Of a stretch of DNA of 64,000 nt, positions 1 to 8,383 are shown in pieces; position 1 is the first letter of the stretch; every line of letters begins with the position of its first letter. The translations under genes and the position numbers were made by a program. Origin of the DNA: Dietzia timorensis (GTDB lineage: Bacteria > Actinomycetota > Actinomycetes > Mycobacteriales > Mycobacteriaceae); assembly GCF_001659785.1 (NCBI RefSeq), contig NZ_CP015961.1, positions 186,001 through 250,000 of the forward strand, given 5' to 3'. The notes under the pieces were generated by a model. The model was not told where the DNA came from. It was given only the letters and a program-made list of their open reading frames with translations, and searched no databases.

Positions 1-551
1 CGACCCGCCAGGGCGCGAAGTCGGTGAAGAGCTTCGAGATCATGCCGCAGCCGCCGCTGTCCCGTGCAGCCTCGACGCCGTGGCCGATGTATCCGCTCAT
101 GCTGCGCACGCCCTCGGCTCACGAGGAGAACGGCGAGCGCATCTACAGCGTCTCCACCGCGGAATTCGTGGGCGAGAACGGCAAGCTCACGTCCATCAAG
201 GGCAACGAGGTCAAGATGGTCGACGGCCGCTTCCAGGCGGTCGAGGGCTCGGACTTCGAGTTCCCGGCGGACCTCGTCCTGCTTGCCATGGGCTTCACCG
301 GACCGCAGCAGGCAGGTCTGCTCAACGACCTCGGTGTCGGCTACACCGATCGCGGCAACGTGGTGCGAGGGGGCGAATTCGACACCGACATCGACGGCGT
401 GTTCGTCGCCGGCGACATGGGCCGCGGCCAGTCGCTCATCGTGTGGGCGATCGCCGAGGGCCGCTCGGCCGCGGCCGCGGTCGACCGTTACCTCATGGGC
501 GAGACGGCGCTGCCGTCGCCGATCCGGCCCACGGACGCGCCACAGCGCTAG
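1..551 (+). CDS. gltD: Glutamate synthase small subunit, 3' part
   Basis: C-terminal 182 residues of the NADPH-dependent glutamate synthase beta chain. This subunit passes electrons from NADPH to the large subunit GltB for making glutamate from glutamine and 2-oxoglutarate. The frame is open from base 3 and the start lies left of the window. Family signatures seen are RQGAK, EIMPQPP, SAHEENGER, LVLLAMGF and the second dinucleotide-binding end VAGDMGRGQSLIVWAIAEGR. The ending TALPSPIRPTDAPQR matches mycobacterial GltD closely. A strong terminator follows 30 bases after the stop, so this is the end of the gltBD operon. The only uncertainty is the missing 5' part. Confidence 0.95.
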   Translation, partial: TRQGAKSVKSFEIMPQPPLSRAASTPWPMYPLMLRTPSAHEENGERIYSVSTAEFVGENGKLTSIKGNEVKMVDGRFQAVEGSDFEFPADLVLLAMGFTGPQQAGLLNDLGVGYTDRGNVVRGGEFDTDIDGVFVAGDMGRGQSLIVWAIAEGRSAAAAVDRYLMGETALPSPIRPTDAPQR

Positions 552-583
552 GCGAATCCGGCCGCGATCCAGCTCCGCGCCGG

Positions 584-620
584 AAGGCGGTGGCACCTCG
601 CTACGAGGTGCCACCGCCTT
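584..620 (+). terminator. Rho-independent terminator after gltD
   Basis: A perfect 16-bp inverted repeat (584-599 with 605-620, five-base loop) beginning AAGGCGGTGG is followed by a short pyrimidine-rich stretch. It lies between gltD and the leaderless S4 gene. Confidence 0.85.
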
Positions 621-652
621 CTTCGCATTAGCTCCGCCCGCCCGCCGAAACG

Positions 653-658
653 TAGTCT
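653..658 (+). promoter_or_regulatory. -10 box TAGTCT, leaderless start
   Basis: TAGTCT ends six bases before the ATG at 665, and no Shine-Dalgarno sequence fits in that space. The transcript probably begins at or next to the start codon. Confidence 0.55.
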
Positions 659-664
659 TGGAGC

Positions 665-946
665 ATGAGCCGACACCTAGCTGGACGTGGACGAACGAAG
701 AGCGCCCCGCCCGTGAATCCGATCGAGGACATCCCCTGCGATCTCACCGAGAAACTGACCCTGGGGCAATTTCTCAAGATCGCGAACCTCATCGAATCCG
801 GCGCCGAGGCGAAGATGGTCATCGCCGATGGGGAGGTGACGGTCAACGGGGACACGGACACACGCCGCGGCCGTGGCCTCGCCGCCGGGGACGTCGTGGA
901 CCTGGGTGGACACAGCGCGCGCGTCGTCAACAAGCACGAAGTGTAG
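665..946 (+). CDS. S4-domain RNA-binding protein (YbcJ/RqcP-like)
   Basis: A 93-residue protein with one S4 RNA-binding domain filling residues 28-92: LTLGQFLKIANLIESGAEAK, then VNGDTDTRRGRGLAAGDVV. This is the pattern of the small stand-alone S4 proteins of the YbcJ class. Such proteins bind structured RNA, often on the ribosome, but the exact target of this one is not visible. The ATG follows a leaderless -10 box. A later in-frame GTG at 713 (VNPIEDIP) would remove the basic N-terminus and is a possible alternative start. The flavodoxin-like gene begins 29 bases downstream, probably on the same transcript. Confidence 0.8.
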   Translation: MSRHLAGRGRTKSAPPVNPIEDIPCDLTEKLTLGQFLKIANLIESGAEAKMVIADGEVTVNGDTDTRRGRGLAAGDVVDLGGHSARVVNKHEV

Positions 947-975
947 AGCCGAACAACGAAGAACGGGGAACACCA

Positions 976-1551
976 GTGAGCGAACAGGACACGCCGCAGC
1001 GCCACGTTGTGGTCGTCTTCGACGGGCACGAAGCGGGGGCGCGCACCTACGCCGAATGGTTGGCGGAGGAGACGGGCGGGGCGATCGGCACCGTCGACGA
1101 GGCGGCAGACCCGGTGGGCCCGTTGAGCGGGGACCTGCTCGTCGCGGACACCGTGATCGTCGTGACCGCGCTGGGTGCCGACGGAGCCCTCGGCGGTGCG
1201 ACCTTCGTGCTCGACAATTGGGACTACCTGCAGGATTTCGGGCGGCGAGTGGCGATCGCGGTGGTCGGTATGTCGCAGGTGTTCGACTACGACCGGCTGC
1301 GCGCCATCGAGAAGACCATCGACGCCGAGAAGATGACGCAACTAAAGTTTTTCCAACTTCGCGGCAAGCTCGACACCGCCTCGCTGGGAATGCGAGACAA
1401 GATCGCGCTGCGCGCGCAGGTCGCCGCTCTCAAGGCGCGCCCGAAACGCACCCCCGAGGAGCAGGCCATGCTCGACAACGGCGGTAATTTCGACTTCACC
1501 CACCGCAAGTCGTTGCGCCCGCTGTTGCGCTGGGTGCGCGAGGAGTCCTAG
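976..1551 (+). CDS. Flavodoxin-domain protein
   Basis: A 191-residue cytosolic protein starting at a GTG preceded by the purine-rich AACGGGGAA. The N-terminus HVVVVFDGHEAGARTYAEWL is a Rossmann-like beta strand and loop of the flavodoxin kind. A second strand, DTVIVVTALG, is followed by a region (GGATFVLDNWDYLQDFGRR) like HemG-type flavodoxin-domain proteins of actinobacteria. The basic C-terminal third (ALRAQVAALKARPKRTPEEQ) is typical of that actinobacterial group. A role as FMN-binding electron carrier or quinone-linked oxidoreductase is inferred from the fold only. It is probably co-transcribed with the S4 gene. Confidence 0.6.
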   Translation: MSEQDTPQRHVVVVFDGHEAGARTYAEWLAEETGGAIGTVDEAADPVGPLSGDLLVADTVIVVTALGADGALGGATFVLDNWDYLQDFGRRVAIAVVGMSQVFDYDRLRAIEKTIDAEKMTQLKFFQLRGKLDTASLGMRDKIALRAQVAALKARPKRTPEEQAMLDNGGNFDFTHRKSLRPLLRWVREES

Positions 1552-1651
1552 CCCCGAGGTCGGGTCGAGCGCCGATAGTCTCAGCGAAAGTTCAGTAACT
1601 GCGCCGCAGAACAAATACGATGTTCAACTAGGTACAAACATCGGAGGAAGA

Positions 1652-2038
1652 ATGCGGAAGTTTCGTGGAGCGCTCGTGGCTGCGGCGACGGTTGGCCTGG
1701 CCATGTCGGCGGGGATGGGCGTCGCGTCGGCGGAAGACGCGGGACAGGACGAGGGTACACAGCCCGTGCCCTGCGCCTTCGAGTCCGGCGACAAGGTCGA
1801 CTCCCGGCCGGAGTGCCGCGCTCAGGTCTTCGGCTACGGATCCTTCGGGACCGAGTCGCTCGCCAATGTGCTCAGCTCCGCGATCAACACCGGTTCCGTC
1901 GTGCTGAGCATCGACGTCCCGGACGTGCTTTCGCTCAACGGAGTGATGCACACGCTCGGAAGCCAGCAGGGTGGCCCGCTGTTCTCCGTGGGCGATATCG
2001 CCTTCGGCAGCCTGTCGGACAGCCTCAACGGAAGCTAG
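1652..2038 (+). CDS. Small secreted protein with GSL/GSV motifs
   Basis: A 128-residue exported protein with a clear Sec signal peptide: basic MRKFRG, hydrophobic LVAAATVGLAMSAGMG, and probable cleavage after VASA. A good ribosome site (GGAGGAAG) lies four bases before the ATG. The mature part has two cysteines (PCAFES, PECRAQ) that could pair. It also carries scattered glycine-serine-aliphatic motifs (YGSFGTESL, NTGSVVLSI, FGSLSDSLNGS). The same kind of motif fills the secreted proteins at 4322 and 10702, so these may be one surface-protein family. The function is unknown. A terminator follows the stop. Confidence 0.75.
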   Translation: MRKFRGALVAAATVGLAMSAGMGVASAEDAGQDEGTQPVPCAFESGDKVDSRPECRAQVFGYGSFGTESLANVLSSAINTGSVVLSIDVPDVLSLNGVMHTLGSQQGGPLFSVGDIAFGSLSDSLNGS

Positions 2039-2054
2039 TTTCCCGCGCTACGCG

Positions 2055-2092
2055 GAACGGGCGGCCCCTGGCGGTACCGCCCGTTCTGTGTT
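2055..2092. terminator. Bidirectional terminator between convergent genes
   Basis: A 10-bp stem GAACGGGCGG (2055-2064) pairs with 2077-2086 and is followed by TGTGTTG on the plus strand. It lies between the secreted-protein gene and rraA, which converge here. Confidence 0.7.
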
Positions 2093-2108
2093 GCGCGACG
2101 AGCAATTC

Positions 2109-2588
2109 CTACCGGACGACGATCCCGTCGTCGTCGGAGTACAGCTCTTCGCCGGGGACGAAGGTGATCCCGCCGAAACCCACGACGACATCGCGCTCGC
2201 CGTCGCCGGTTTTTGTGGACTTGCGCGGGTTCGTGCCGAGCGCCTTACAGCCGAACTCCATGCCGGCGATGATCTTCGAATCGCGCACCGCGCCGTTGAC
2301 CACGACGCCCGCCCAGCCGTTCGACCGGCCCAGCTCGGCGATGACATCCCCGACCAGCGCCGTGTGCACGCTCTCGGCGCCGTCGATCACGAGAACGCGT
2401 CCTTCCCCCGGCTCGCCGAGAATGCTTTTGAGCAGCGCGTTGTCCTGATAGCAGCGAACGGTCGCGATGCGGCCGCAGAACTCGCTGTGGCCTCCGATGT
2501 TGCGGAACTGCGTATCGCAACTACGCACGGCGGGGCCGATCTCGTCGACGAGATCGGCGGTGGCGATGAATTCCAGCGAACCGGACAT
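2109..2588 (-). CDS. rraA: RraA family protein
   Basis: A 159-residue protein of the RraA/4-hydroxy-4-methyl-2-oxoglutarate aldolase family. Family landmarks are present: the N-terminal TADLVDEIG, the central [19 protein letters not shown], then [14 protein letters not shown] with the conserved R-D of the metal and pyruvate site, and a C-terminal [14 protein letters not shown]. The start at 2588 is chosen because AAGGAGCACC sits just upstream and the family normally begins there. A longer frame to 2636 adds an unrelated Cys/Arg-rich tail. In this family some members inhibit RNase E and others are aldolases, and the sequence alone does not decide between them. Confidence 0.88.
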   Translation of the reverse strand: MSGSLEFIATADLVDEIGPAVRSCDTQFRNIGGHSEFCGRIATVRCYQDNALLKSILGEPGEGRVLVIDGAESVHTALVGDVIAELGRSNGWAGVVVNGAVRDSKIIAGMEFGCKALGTNPRKSTKTGDGERDVVVGFGGITFVPGEELYSDDDGIVVR

Positions 2589-2764
2589 GGTGCTCCTTCG
2601 AATCGGTGTGCCGTGGAGGCGGCAGTGTCTACACATGCGATGTTACGAGCATCCGTATGCGTCGGCGGCACGAGCCAACAGCCGGCACCGCGCCCGGCGG
2701 CTTCGCAGCGCAAATGTGCGGGAGCCCGCATTCTCGAATCTCGAAACGGGCAGAATACGTACTA

Positions 2765-4246
2765 ATGAATGTCGCCGCGTGGATAGAGTCGGTCAACTGG
2801 GCCGCGGTCGTACTGTGGATCGAATTCCTGGTGAAGGTCGCCGCCGTCGGCATCGTGCCTGAACGCCGGCAGCCCTCGTCCTCGCAGGCCTGGCTTCTGC
2901 TCATTCTCGTACTTCCCGTAGTGGGCGTCCCGCTGTACTTCATGCTCGGTTCGCCTTACGTGCGCGGGCGCCGGCACGCGATCCAGGAGCGGGCGACGGA
3001 ATCGTTCTCTCGGGCGACGGCGGATTGGCCGACTCTGCCCGACGGGGTCTCCGTGGGCAAACGGTTCGGTCAGATCCTCACGATGAACCGCACGCTCACC
3101 AACCTTCCGCCGAGCACGGGCCGATGCCTCGGTGTCTATAGCGAATACTCGGCATCGCTGGCCGCGATGACCGAGGCGATAGAGCGCTCCACGTCGTATG
3201 TCCACGTCGAGTTCTACGCCCAATCCTGGGACTCGGAGACCGAGGAGTTCTACGTCGCGCTCATCGCCGCCGCGGAACGCGGGGTCACGGTGCGGGTGCT
3301 CGCGGACCACCTCGGCTCGGCGAAGTACCACGGTTTCCGGCCGATCAAGCGGCGTCTGACGGCGGCGGGCGTCGAGTTCTACAAGATGCTTCCCATCAAC
3401 CCGTTCCGCGGTCGTTTCCGCCGGCCGGACCTGCGCAACCACCGCAAGTTCCTCATCGTCGATGGGCGGGAGGCGTTCGTCGGCTCCCAGAATCTCATCA
3501 GCCGGTACTACGGCTCGAAACGCAATCGGAAGGTCGGCCGCGAATGGGTTGACCTGATGATGCATGTTTCGGGGGAGGTCGTCGACGCACTCGACGCGGT
3601 CTTCGCGACGGACTGGCTCGCCGAATCGGGCGAGGTCATCTCCCATGTCCTCGACAGGCTGCGAGATTACGAGGTGGAGAAGGTCGGCGGCGAGGTCAAT
3701 GTTTTCCAAGTCGTGCCCAGCGGCCCCGGCTACCCGGCGGAGCCGTCGCTGCGAATGTTCGTCCAAATGATCAACGGCGCCACGGAATCCGTTCGGCTCG
3801 TAAGTCCGTACTTCGTCCCGAGCGAGGCGTTCATCGAGGCGTTGAAGTCAGCCGTGTTGCGCGGGGTCCGCGTCGAACTGCTCGTCCCCGAAAAGGCAGA
3901 TCAGTTCGCCGTGCACCATGCGCAGCAGTCATATTTCCGGGAGCTCCTCGAAGCCGGGGTGATTCTCTACCGGTTCCCGCGTCCGAAGGTTTTGCATTCG
4001 AAGATGATGGTGGTCGACTCCAAGCACGCCTACTTCGGCTCGTCGAACATGGACATCCGTTCGTTCATCCTCAACTTCGAGGTGAGCATTCTGGTGTTCG
4101 GCGGCAACGCGGTCTCCGAGCTCGATGCCGTCGTGGACCACTACGAGGACATCTCCACTGAACTGACGTACGAGCGGTGGATGGAGCGGCCGCTGATCGG
4201 AAGATATTTCGATAACGTGTTCCGGCTCACTTCTGCACTGCAATGA
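2765..4246 (+). CDS. cls: Cardiolipin synthase (phospholipase D type)
   Basis: A 493-residue membrane enzyme that condenses two phosphatidylglycerols (or a related pair) into cardiolipin. The N-terminus has two hydrophobic segments (about residues 12-28 and 39-60). Two phospholipase D HKD motifs follow: HRKFLIVDGREAFVGSQN from residue 226 and HSKMMVVDSKHAYFGSSN from residue 411. These are the two halves of the active site. The length is typical of bacterial ClsA. The ATG at 2765 starts just before the first membrane segment. A longer frame back to 2606 would add 53 residues of unlikely composition. No strong ribosome site is visible. Confidence 0.9.
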   Translation: MNVAAWIESVNWAAVVLWIEFLVKVAAVGIVPERRQPSSSQAWLLLILVLPVVGVPLYFMLGSPYVRGRRHAIQERATESFSRATADWPTLPDGVSVGKRFGQILTMNRTLTNLPPSTGRCLGVYSEYSASLAAMTEAIERSTSYVHVEFYAQSWDSETEEFYVALIAAAERGVTVRVLADHLGSAKYHGFRPIKRRLTAAGVEFYKMLPINPFRGRFRRPDLRNHRKFLIVDGREAFVGSQNLISRYYGSKRNRKVGREWVDLMMHVSGEVVDALDAVFATDWLAESGEVISHVLDRLRDYEVEKVGGEVNVFQVVPSGPGYPAEPSLRMFVQMINGATESVRLVSPYFVPSEAFIEALKSAVLRGVRVELLVPEKADQFAVHHAQQSYFRELLEAGVILYRFPRPKVLHSKMMVVDSKHAYFGSSNMDIRSFILNFEVSILVFGGNAVSELDAVVDHYEDISTELTYERWMERPLIGRYFDNVFRLTSALQ

Positions 4247-4310
4247 CGTGAAGTAATCTTCAATACGCGCCAAGAATTTCCTGACAACGTCGAACCCAGC
4301 GAGAACGGAA

Positions 4311-4316
4311 TACACT
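4311..4316 (+). promoter_or_regulatory. -10 box TACACT, leaderless start
   Basis: TACACT ends five bases before the ATG at 4322 of the LANTG surface protein, and no ribosome site is present. Confidence 0.5.
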
Positions 4317-4321
4317 CACCG

Positions 4322-5641
4322 ATGGCCCTGGTCACCACCGTTTCACCGAGCACCGGACACCGCTCTATACCGAGGCATGCGTCTCGCACCGTTATCGCCG
4401 CATCCGCTGCCGCATCGCTGATTTTTGCTGCCGCCGCCCCCGCGGCCGCAGCTCCGACCATCGGCAGCCTCGACACTGGTTCCCTGCAGCAGGGTGCCGG
4501 CGAACAAGAGGATGACACGGCCGGGAACGGCTCGCTGGGTGAGCTACTGCCGGAGGGCACGGGCAGCCTCGATGCCGAGACCGGCGGCGCGGCCACCGGC
4601 TCAGGCGCGGGCGAGAGCAACACACGGGAGGATGCCGCAACCCCGCCGTCATCGCCGTCATCGACGGCTTCGACGCCGAGCGGCAACGCGTACGCGGAAA
4701 CGCCAGGCGCTCCGGGAACGTTCAACCCCGAGGCGATCGGCGAGCTCAGCCCGCAGACGATCGGGGCAGTGGGCGTCGTGACCTCCGCGACGATCGGTTC
4801 GGCAATCCTGTCGCTCGGGCCGTACGGGCCGAGCACGGGTTCGGCGCTCATCGGCGGCCTTTTGCCGGGCGTAGCCTACGTGCCAGCCACGAGTTCGCTG
4901 GGCAGCGCCGGCAGCGGTGAGTTCACCACCTCGCTCGGCGTCGCTGTGTCCGAGAGGACCATCTTCCAGGGCGCGCTGGGGATCGGCACGACGATCCTCA
5001 CCGGCTACTTCGAGGGCATGGCGGCGAAGCAGGACGCCGCCGAGCTCACCGACGAGGACATCGAGCTGTGGGACGGGATCATCAACAGCATCGACGAGCT
5101 TCGCGCCGTCGCCTCGCTTCCGCCGATCGAGCGCGGCGATCCGCACGTTCAGGTAGCGGTCCCCGAGCCGTGCCGCCGCGGTTTCGCGGAGAAGGAGGAG
5201 ATCTCCGAGGACGAGGCGGACGAGCTGTGCGAAGAGGCGATGGCCGAGCAGGAGGAGGCCGAAAGCGAGGACGCCGAAGGCGAGGAGACCGAGAACGGTG
5301 ACTCCGCAGCCGAGGCGAATTCCGACGAAGCGACCGCGGCCGAAAACGGTGACGACAACACCGGCGAGGCCGCCGGTGCGGACGAGACCGACTCCGGTGC
5401 CGAGGCCGTCGTCAACGGCGAGCAGGGCGACACCCGCGCCGAGAACACCGTTTCCGCGGCCAACCCGGCTGCCGGCGCACAGTTCGCCGGCACCGACACC
5501 CAGGGCGACCGGGAGTCGATCGCCGCGGAGCCGAAGCTTGCTAATACCGGCGTCGACGCGGTGACCATCGGCATCGCCTCCGCAGTGCTGCTCGCCATCG
5601 GCGGGGCCTTCGTTCTGCTGGGGCGCCGCGCCCGCTCCTGA
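4322..5641 (+). CDS. LANTG cell-wall-anchored acidic surface protein
   Basis: A 439-residue predicted surface protein. It has a long signal peptide (residues 1 to about 45, with an alanine-rich core AASAAASLIFAAAAPAAAA). After it come GSL motifs (IGSLDTGSL, NGSLGELL, TGSLDAE) and then a Ser/Thr/Pro-rich linker. The next part, around residues 135-245, is glycine-rich and hydrophobic and is the most ordered-looking. A strongly acidic Glu/Asp/Ala tract covers about 290-370. The C-terminus is a sortase signal: LANTG, a hydrophobic helix (VTIGIASAVLLAIGGAFVLL), then GRRARS. LAxTG is the motif used by actinobacterial class E sortases. No sortase gene lies in this window. The binding partner is unknown. 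Confidence 0.8.
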   Translation: MALVTTVSPSTGHRSIPRHASRTVIAASAAASLIFAAAAPAAAAPTIGSLDTGSLQQGAGEQEDDTAGNGSLGELLPEGTGSLDAETGGAATGSGAGESNTREDAATPPSSPSSTASTPSGNAYAETPGAPGTFNPEAIGELSPQTIGAVGVVTSATIGSAILSLGPYGPSTGSALIGGLLPGVAYVPATSSLGSAGSGEFTTSLGVAVSERTIFQGALGIGTTILTGYFEGMAAKQDAAELTDEDIELWDGIINSIDELRAVASLPPIERGDPHVQVAVPEPCRRGFAEKEEISEDEADELCEEAMAEQEEAESEDAEGEETENGDSAAEANSDEATAAENGDDNTGEAAGADETDSGAEAVVNGEQGDTRAENTVSAANPAAGAQFAGTDTQGDRESIAAEPKLANTGVDAVTIGIASAVLLAIGGAFVLLGRRARS

Positions 5642-5657
5642 CCGCATAACGACGTAC

Positions 5658-5706
5658 GCGCGGTCCTCCCGCTCCGGGGCCTAACCGGACAAGGGGAGGA
5701 CCGCGC
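5658..5706. terminator. Bidirectional terminator
   Basis: A 13-bp perfect stem GCGCGGTCCTCCC (5658-5670) pairs with 5694-5706, and the loop contains a further small stem TCCGG/CCGGA. It separates the convergent surface-protein gene and merR gene. Confidence 0.8.
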
Positions 5707-5765
5707 GTCGTCTTCCGCTGGGGCAAGGGTGCCTGGCTCGGCACCACCCGCAACGCCAACCGCGG

Positions 5766-6566
5766 CTACCGCCACTCGGCGGTCTCCGGATCAACGCCGT
5801 GCCGGCGGGCGTTGGACTCCACGGCGGCACGCAGCCACTGCGCGAGCCCGGGCTCCACCGAGTCGTAGGTCTCGGTGAACCGCTCGTCGGTGGTGTACAT
5901 CCGCGCCAGGCACACCTGCATCTCGTGGGTGCAATCGTAGAACCGGTCGATCGAATCGCGATGACGCTCGGCAAGCGCCGCCGCCTCCTCCGAATCCGGC
6001 TCGACCCCGCGCCGCTTGGCGTCGCCGAGAGCGGCGTTCAGCGCATCGTGATCGGCCTTGACCTGCTTCCAGTCCTCCTTCGAGAACTTTGCTGTCCGCG
6101 CGGTGGACTGCGCCCACTGCTCGGAATCGCCCCAGCGCTCCTTGGCCTCGGCCTGATACTCCGGGGAGAAGCTCTCGCCGAAGATCTCCTTGGCCTCTTC
6201 CGGGGTCAACGACACTCCGGACTCTTCCATCATCATCATCCTTTCCACTGATTTCTTCATGTGCCCGAGCCTGTCGATCTCGCGAGCCAGGAGATCGGCC
6301 TGCCTTCGCAGCTGGACCTGGACCGACCCCTCGCCTCTGACGGCGGAGGCCACGTCCTCCAACGACATGCCCAGTTCGCGAAACACGACAACTCGGTGAA
6401 TCAGCGCAAGATCGCCCGGACCGTAGAGGCGGTACCCGGCGGCCGATCGGGCCGAGGGGCTCACCAGGCCGAGGGAGTCCCAGTGGTGCAGGGTGCGCAC
6501 GGTGATTCCCGCGAGCCGGGCGACCTCGCCCACCGACCAGCGGTGCTCTCCGCCGTCATACTGCAT
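5766..6566 (-). CDS. MerR-family regulator of the TipA type
   Basis: A 266-residue regulator. The N-terminal MerR winged helix reads WSVGEVARLAGITVRTLHHWD, followed by GLVSPSARSAAGYRLY. After it come a dimerisation helix and a C-terminal TipAS-like drug-sensing domain (about 120-266, with FGESFSPEYQAEAKERWGDS and FYDCTHEMQVCLARMY). TipAS domains bind thiopeptide-like or other amphipathic molecules and switch the protein to an activator. The start at 6566 is chosen because AAAGGACGA lies nine bases upstream, and frames to 6608 are possible. A near-palindrome in the upstream region (6646-6664) is the likely autoregulatory operator. Confidence 0.85.
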   Translation of the reverse strand: MQYDGGEHRWSVGEVARLAGITVRTLHHWDSLGLVSPSARSAAGYRLYGPGDLALIHRVVVFRELGMSLEDVASAVRGEGSVQVQLRRQADLLAREIDRLGHMKKSVERMMMMEESGVSLTPEEAKEIFGESFSPEYQAEAKERWGDSEQWAQSTARTAKFSKEDWKQVKADHDALNAALGDAKRRGVEPDSEEAAALAERHRDSIDRFYDCTHEMQVCLARMYTTDERFTETYDSVEPGLAQWLRAAVESNARRHGVDPETAEWR

Positions 6567-6645
6567 GGGTTCTCGTCCTTTCGGTGCTGTGTCCATGGCC
6601 GAAGCCATGGCCCACCCGGCGTCTTGCGCTACAAGCTACCCTTCA

Positions 6646-6664
6646 CCCTGACGTTGCGTGAGGG
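6646..6664 (-). promoter_or_regulatory. Probable TipA-type MerR operator
   Basis: The 19-base near-palindrome CCCTGACGTTGCGTGAGGG lies 80 bases upstream of the merR start, in the space between merR and the divergent dehydrogenase gene. On the minus strand TTGGCC precedes it and TAGCTT follows at 6633-6638, so it sits inside a long-spacer promoter as MerR operators do. From memory it resembles the CCTCACGT/ACGTGAGG operator of Streptomyces tipA. Confidence 0.5.
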
Positions 6665-6737
6665 CCAAGCGCTGTAATGATTTCGGTGTCCGGAATCGGG
6701 GCCATTCAGTCCTGCCGCCCGCGCCGGACCTTTGCCA

Positions 6738-6743
6738 TATACT
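6738..6743 (+). promoter_or_regulatory. -10 box TATACT, leaderless start
   Basis: TATACT ends six bases before the ATG at 6750, which leaves no room for a ribosome site. Confidence 0.55.
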
Positions 6744-6749
6744 CGGCAT

Positions 6750-8315
6750 ATGTCTGCACCTAGCGCTGAAACTCTTGCCCGCCTCCGCAGCCTGGTGGCC
6801 GCGCCGGAATTCGTTCGCGACCCATCGAGCCGCGAGACCCGCACGATCAACGAGGTGTTCACCGGCGAACCTCTCGCGGAGATGATGATCGGCACGTCCG
6901 CCGATATCGACGCCGCCGCCGAGCGTGCCGGCGTGGCACAGCGCGAATGGGCTGCGCGGCCCGTCGCCGAGCGCGCGCGGATTCTCGGCAAGTTCGGCGT
7001 GCTCGTGCACGAGAACCGCGAGTTCCTGCTCGATGTGGTCCAGGCCGAGACCGGCAAGGCGCGCTCGTCGGCGCTCGAGGAGGTCCTCGACGTGTCGATG
7101 ACCGCCTCGTACTACGCCAAACTCGCCCCGAAGGAGCTCGGCCGCAAATCCGCCAAGGGCATGATCCCGGTGCTCACCAAGACCGAGATCAACCACCTGC
7201 CCAAGGGCATCGTCGGCGTGATCTCGCCGTGGAACTACCCGCTCACCCTCGCGGTCTCCGATGCGATCCCGGCAATGATCGCCGGCAACGCGATCGTGCT
7301 CAAGCCGGACTCCCAGACACCGTTCAGCGCGCTGGCCGCCGCAGAGCTGCTCTACCGCGCCGGCGTGCCCCGCGACCTGTTCGCCGTGGTCCCGGGGCCG
7401 GGGCGCGAGATCGGCACCGCGATCCTCGATAACAGCGACTACCTCATGTTCACCGGCTCCACGGCCACCGGGCGCAAGCTCGCCGCGCAGGCGGGGGAGC
7501 GGCTCATCAACTTCTCCGCGGAGCTCGGCGGCAAGAACCCCATGGTCGTGACGGCGGACGCCGACGTCGACGAGGTCGCCGAGATCGCCACTCGCGCCAT
7601 GTTCTCGAACGCCGGCCAGCTCTGCATCTCCATCGAACGCGTCTACGTCGAACGGGCGATCGCCGACAAGCTGGAAAAGGCGCTCGTTCGCCGCATCGGG
7701 GAGATGAAGGTCGGCCCGGGCTACGAGTTCGACAAGGAGATGGGTTCGCTGATCTCCGCGGACCAGTTCTCCACGGTCCAGAAGCACGTCGACGATGCCG
7801 TCGCCAAGGGCGCACGCGTGCTCGTCGGCGGCAAGGCGCGCCCGGACCTCGGCCCGCTGTTCTTCGAGCCGACTCTGCTCGCGGACGTGCCCGAGGAGGC
7901 GGAGTGCTTCGCGGGCGAGACCTTCGGCCCGCTCGTGTCCCTGTACCCGGTCGATTCGGTGGACGAGGCCATCGAGAAGGCCAACGACACCGAGTACGGA
8001 CTCAACGCCTCGGTATTTGCCGGGTCGGATGAGAAGGGCGTCGAGATCGCCCGGCGGATCCACGCCGGCACCGTTAACGTCGGCGAGGGCTACGTCGCCG
8101 CCTGGGGCTCCTATGGGGCGCCGATGGGCGGGATGGGCGTCTCGGGCGTCGGCCGCCGCCACGGCGTCGACGGGCTCCTCAAGTACACCGAGGCGCAGAC
8201 CGTCGCGACTCAGAGGCTCATGCACCTCGGTGGGCCGGACTTCATGGACTCCCAGAAGTGGAACACGACCCTGGGCTCGTTGGCCGGAACCCTGCGCTTC
8301 CTCCCGGGGCGCTAG
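6750..8315 (+). CDS. gabD2: Succinate-semialdehyde dehydrogenase, GabD2-like
   Basis: A 521-residue NAD(P)-dependent aldehyde dehydrogenase. It contains the cofactor-site motif ISPWNYPL, the FTGST turn, the general base glutamate in AELGGKNP (E258) and the catalytic cysteine in GQLCIS (C292). The C-terminal half has CFAGETFGPLVS and GLNASVFAG. Length and motifs match the mycobacterial GabD2 group, which oxidises succinate semialdehyde to succinate. Substrate choice within the superfamily cannot be proved here. A TTG at 6732 would add six residues, but the ATG fits the leaderless -10. The gene is divergent from the TipA-like regulator across 183 bases, so regulation by it is possible. Confidence 0.85.
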   Translation: MSAPSAETLARLRSLVAAPEFVRDPSSRETRTINEVFTGEPLAEMMIGTSADIDAAAERAGVAQREWAARPVAERARILGKFGVLVHENREFLLDVVQAETGKARSSALEEVLDVSMTASYYAKLAPKELGRKSAKGMIPVLTKTEINHLPKGIVGVISPWNYPLTLAVSDAIPAMIAGNAIVLKPDSQTPFSALAAAELLYRAGVPRDLFAVVPGPGREIGTAILDNSDYLMFTGSTATGRKLAAQAGERLINFSAELGGKNPMVVTADADVDEVAEIATRAMFSNAGQLCISIERVYVERAIADKLEKALVRRIGEMKVGPGYEFDKEMGSLISADQFSTVQKHVDDAVAKGARVLVGGKARPDLGPLFFEPTLLADVPEEAECFAGETFGPLVSLYPVDSVDEAIEKANDTEYGLNASVFAGSDEKGVEIARRIHAGTVNVGEGYVAAWGSYGAPMGGMGVSGVGRRHGVDGLLKYTEAQTVATQRLMHLGGPDFMDSQKWNTTLGSLAGTLRFLPGR

Positions 8316-8340
8316 CGACACGCATTACCGGCCGGCAAAG

Positions 8341-8376
8341 AAATGCGGGGCGCGAACGAGCGCCCCGCATTTTCGT
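8341..8376. terminator. Bidirectional terminator
   Basis: A 13-bp stem AAATGCGGGGCGC (8341-8353) pairs with 8360-8372 across a six-base loop, with T-rich flanks on both strands. It ends gabD2 on the plus strand and the CopC-like gene on the minus strand. Confidence 0.85.
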
Positions 8377-8383
8377 TGTCGTT

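Noticed and set aside
6636-8321. 561-codon minus-strand open frame
   Set aside because: It is the mirror of the gabD2-like gene, which has the catalytic Cys and Glu. It has no start signal and no recognisable content.
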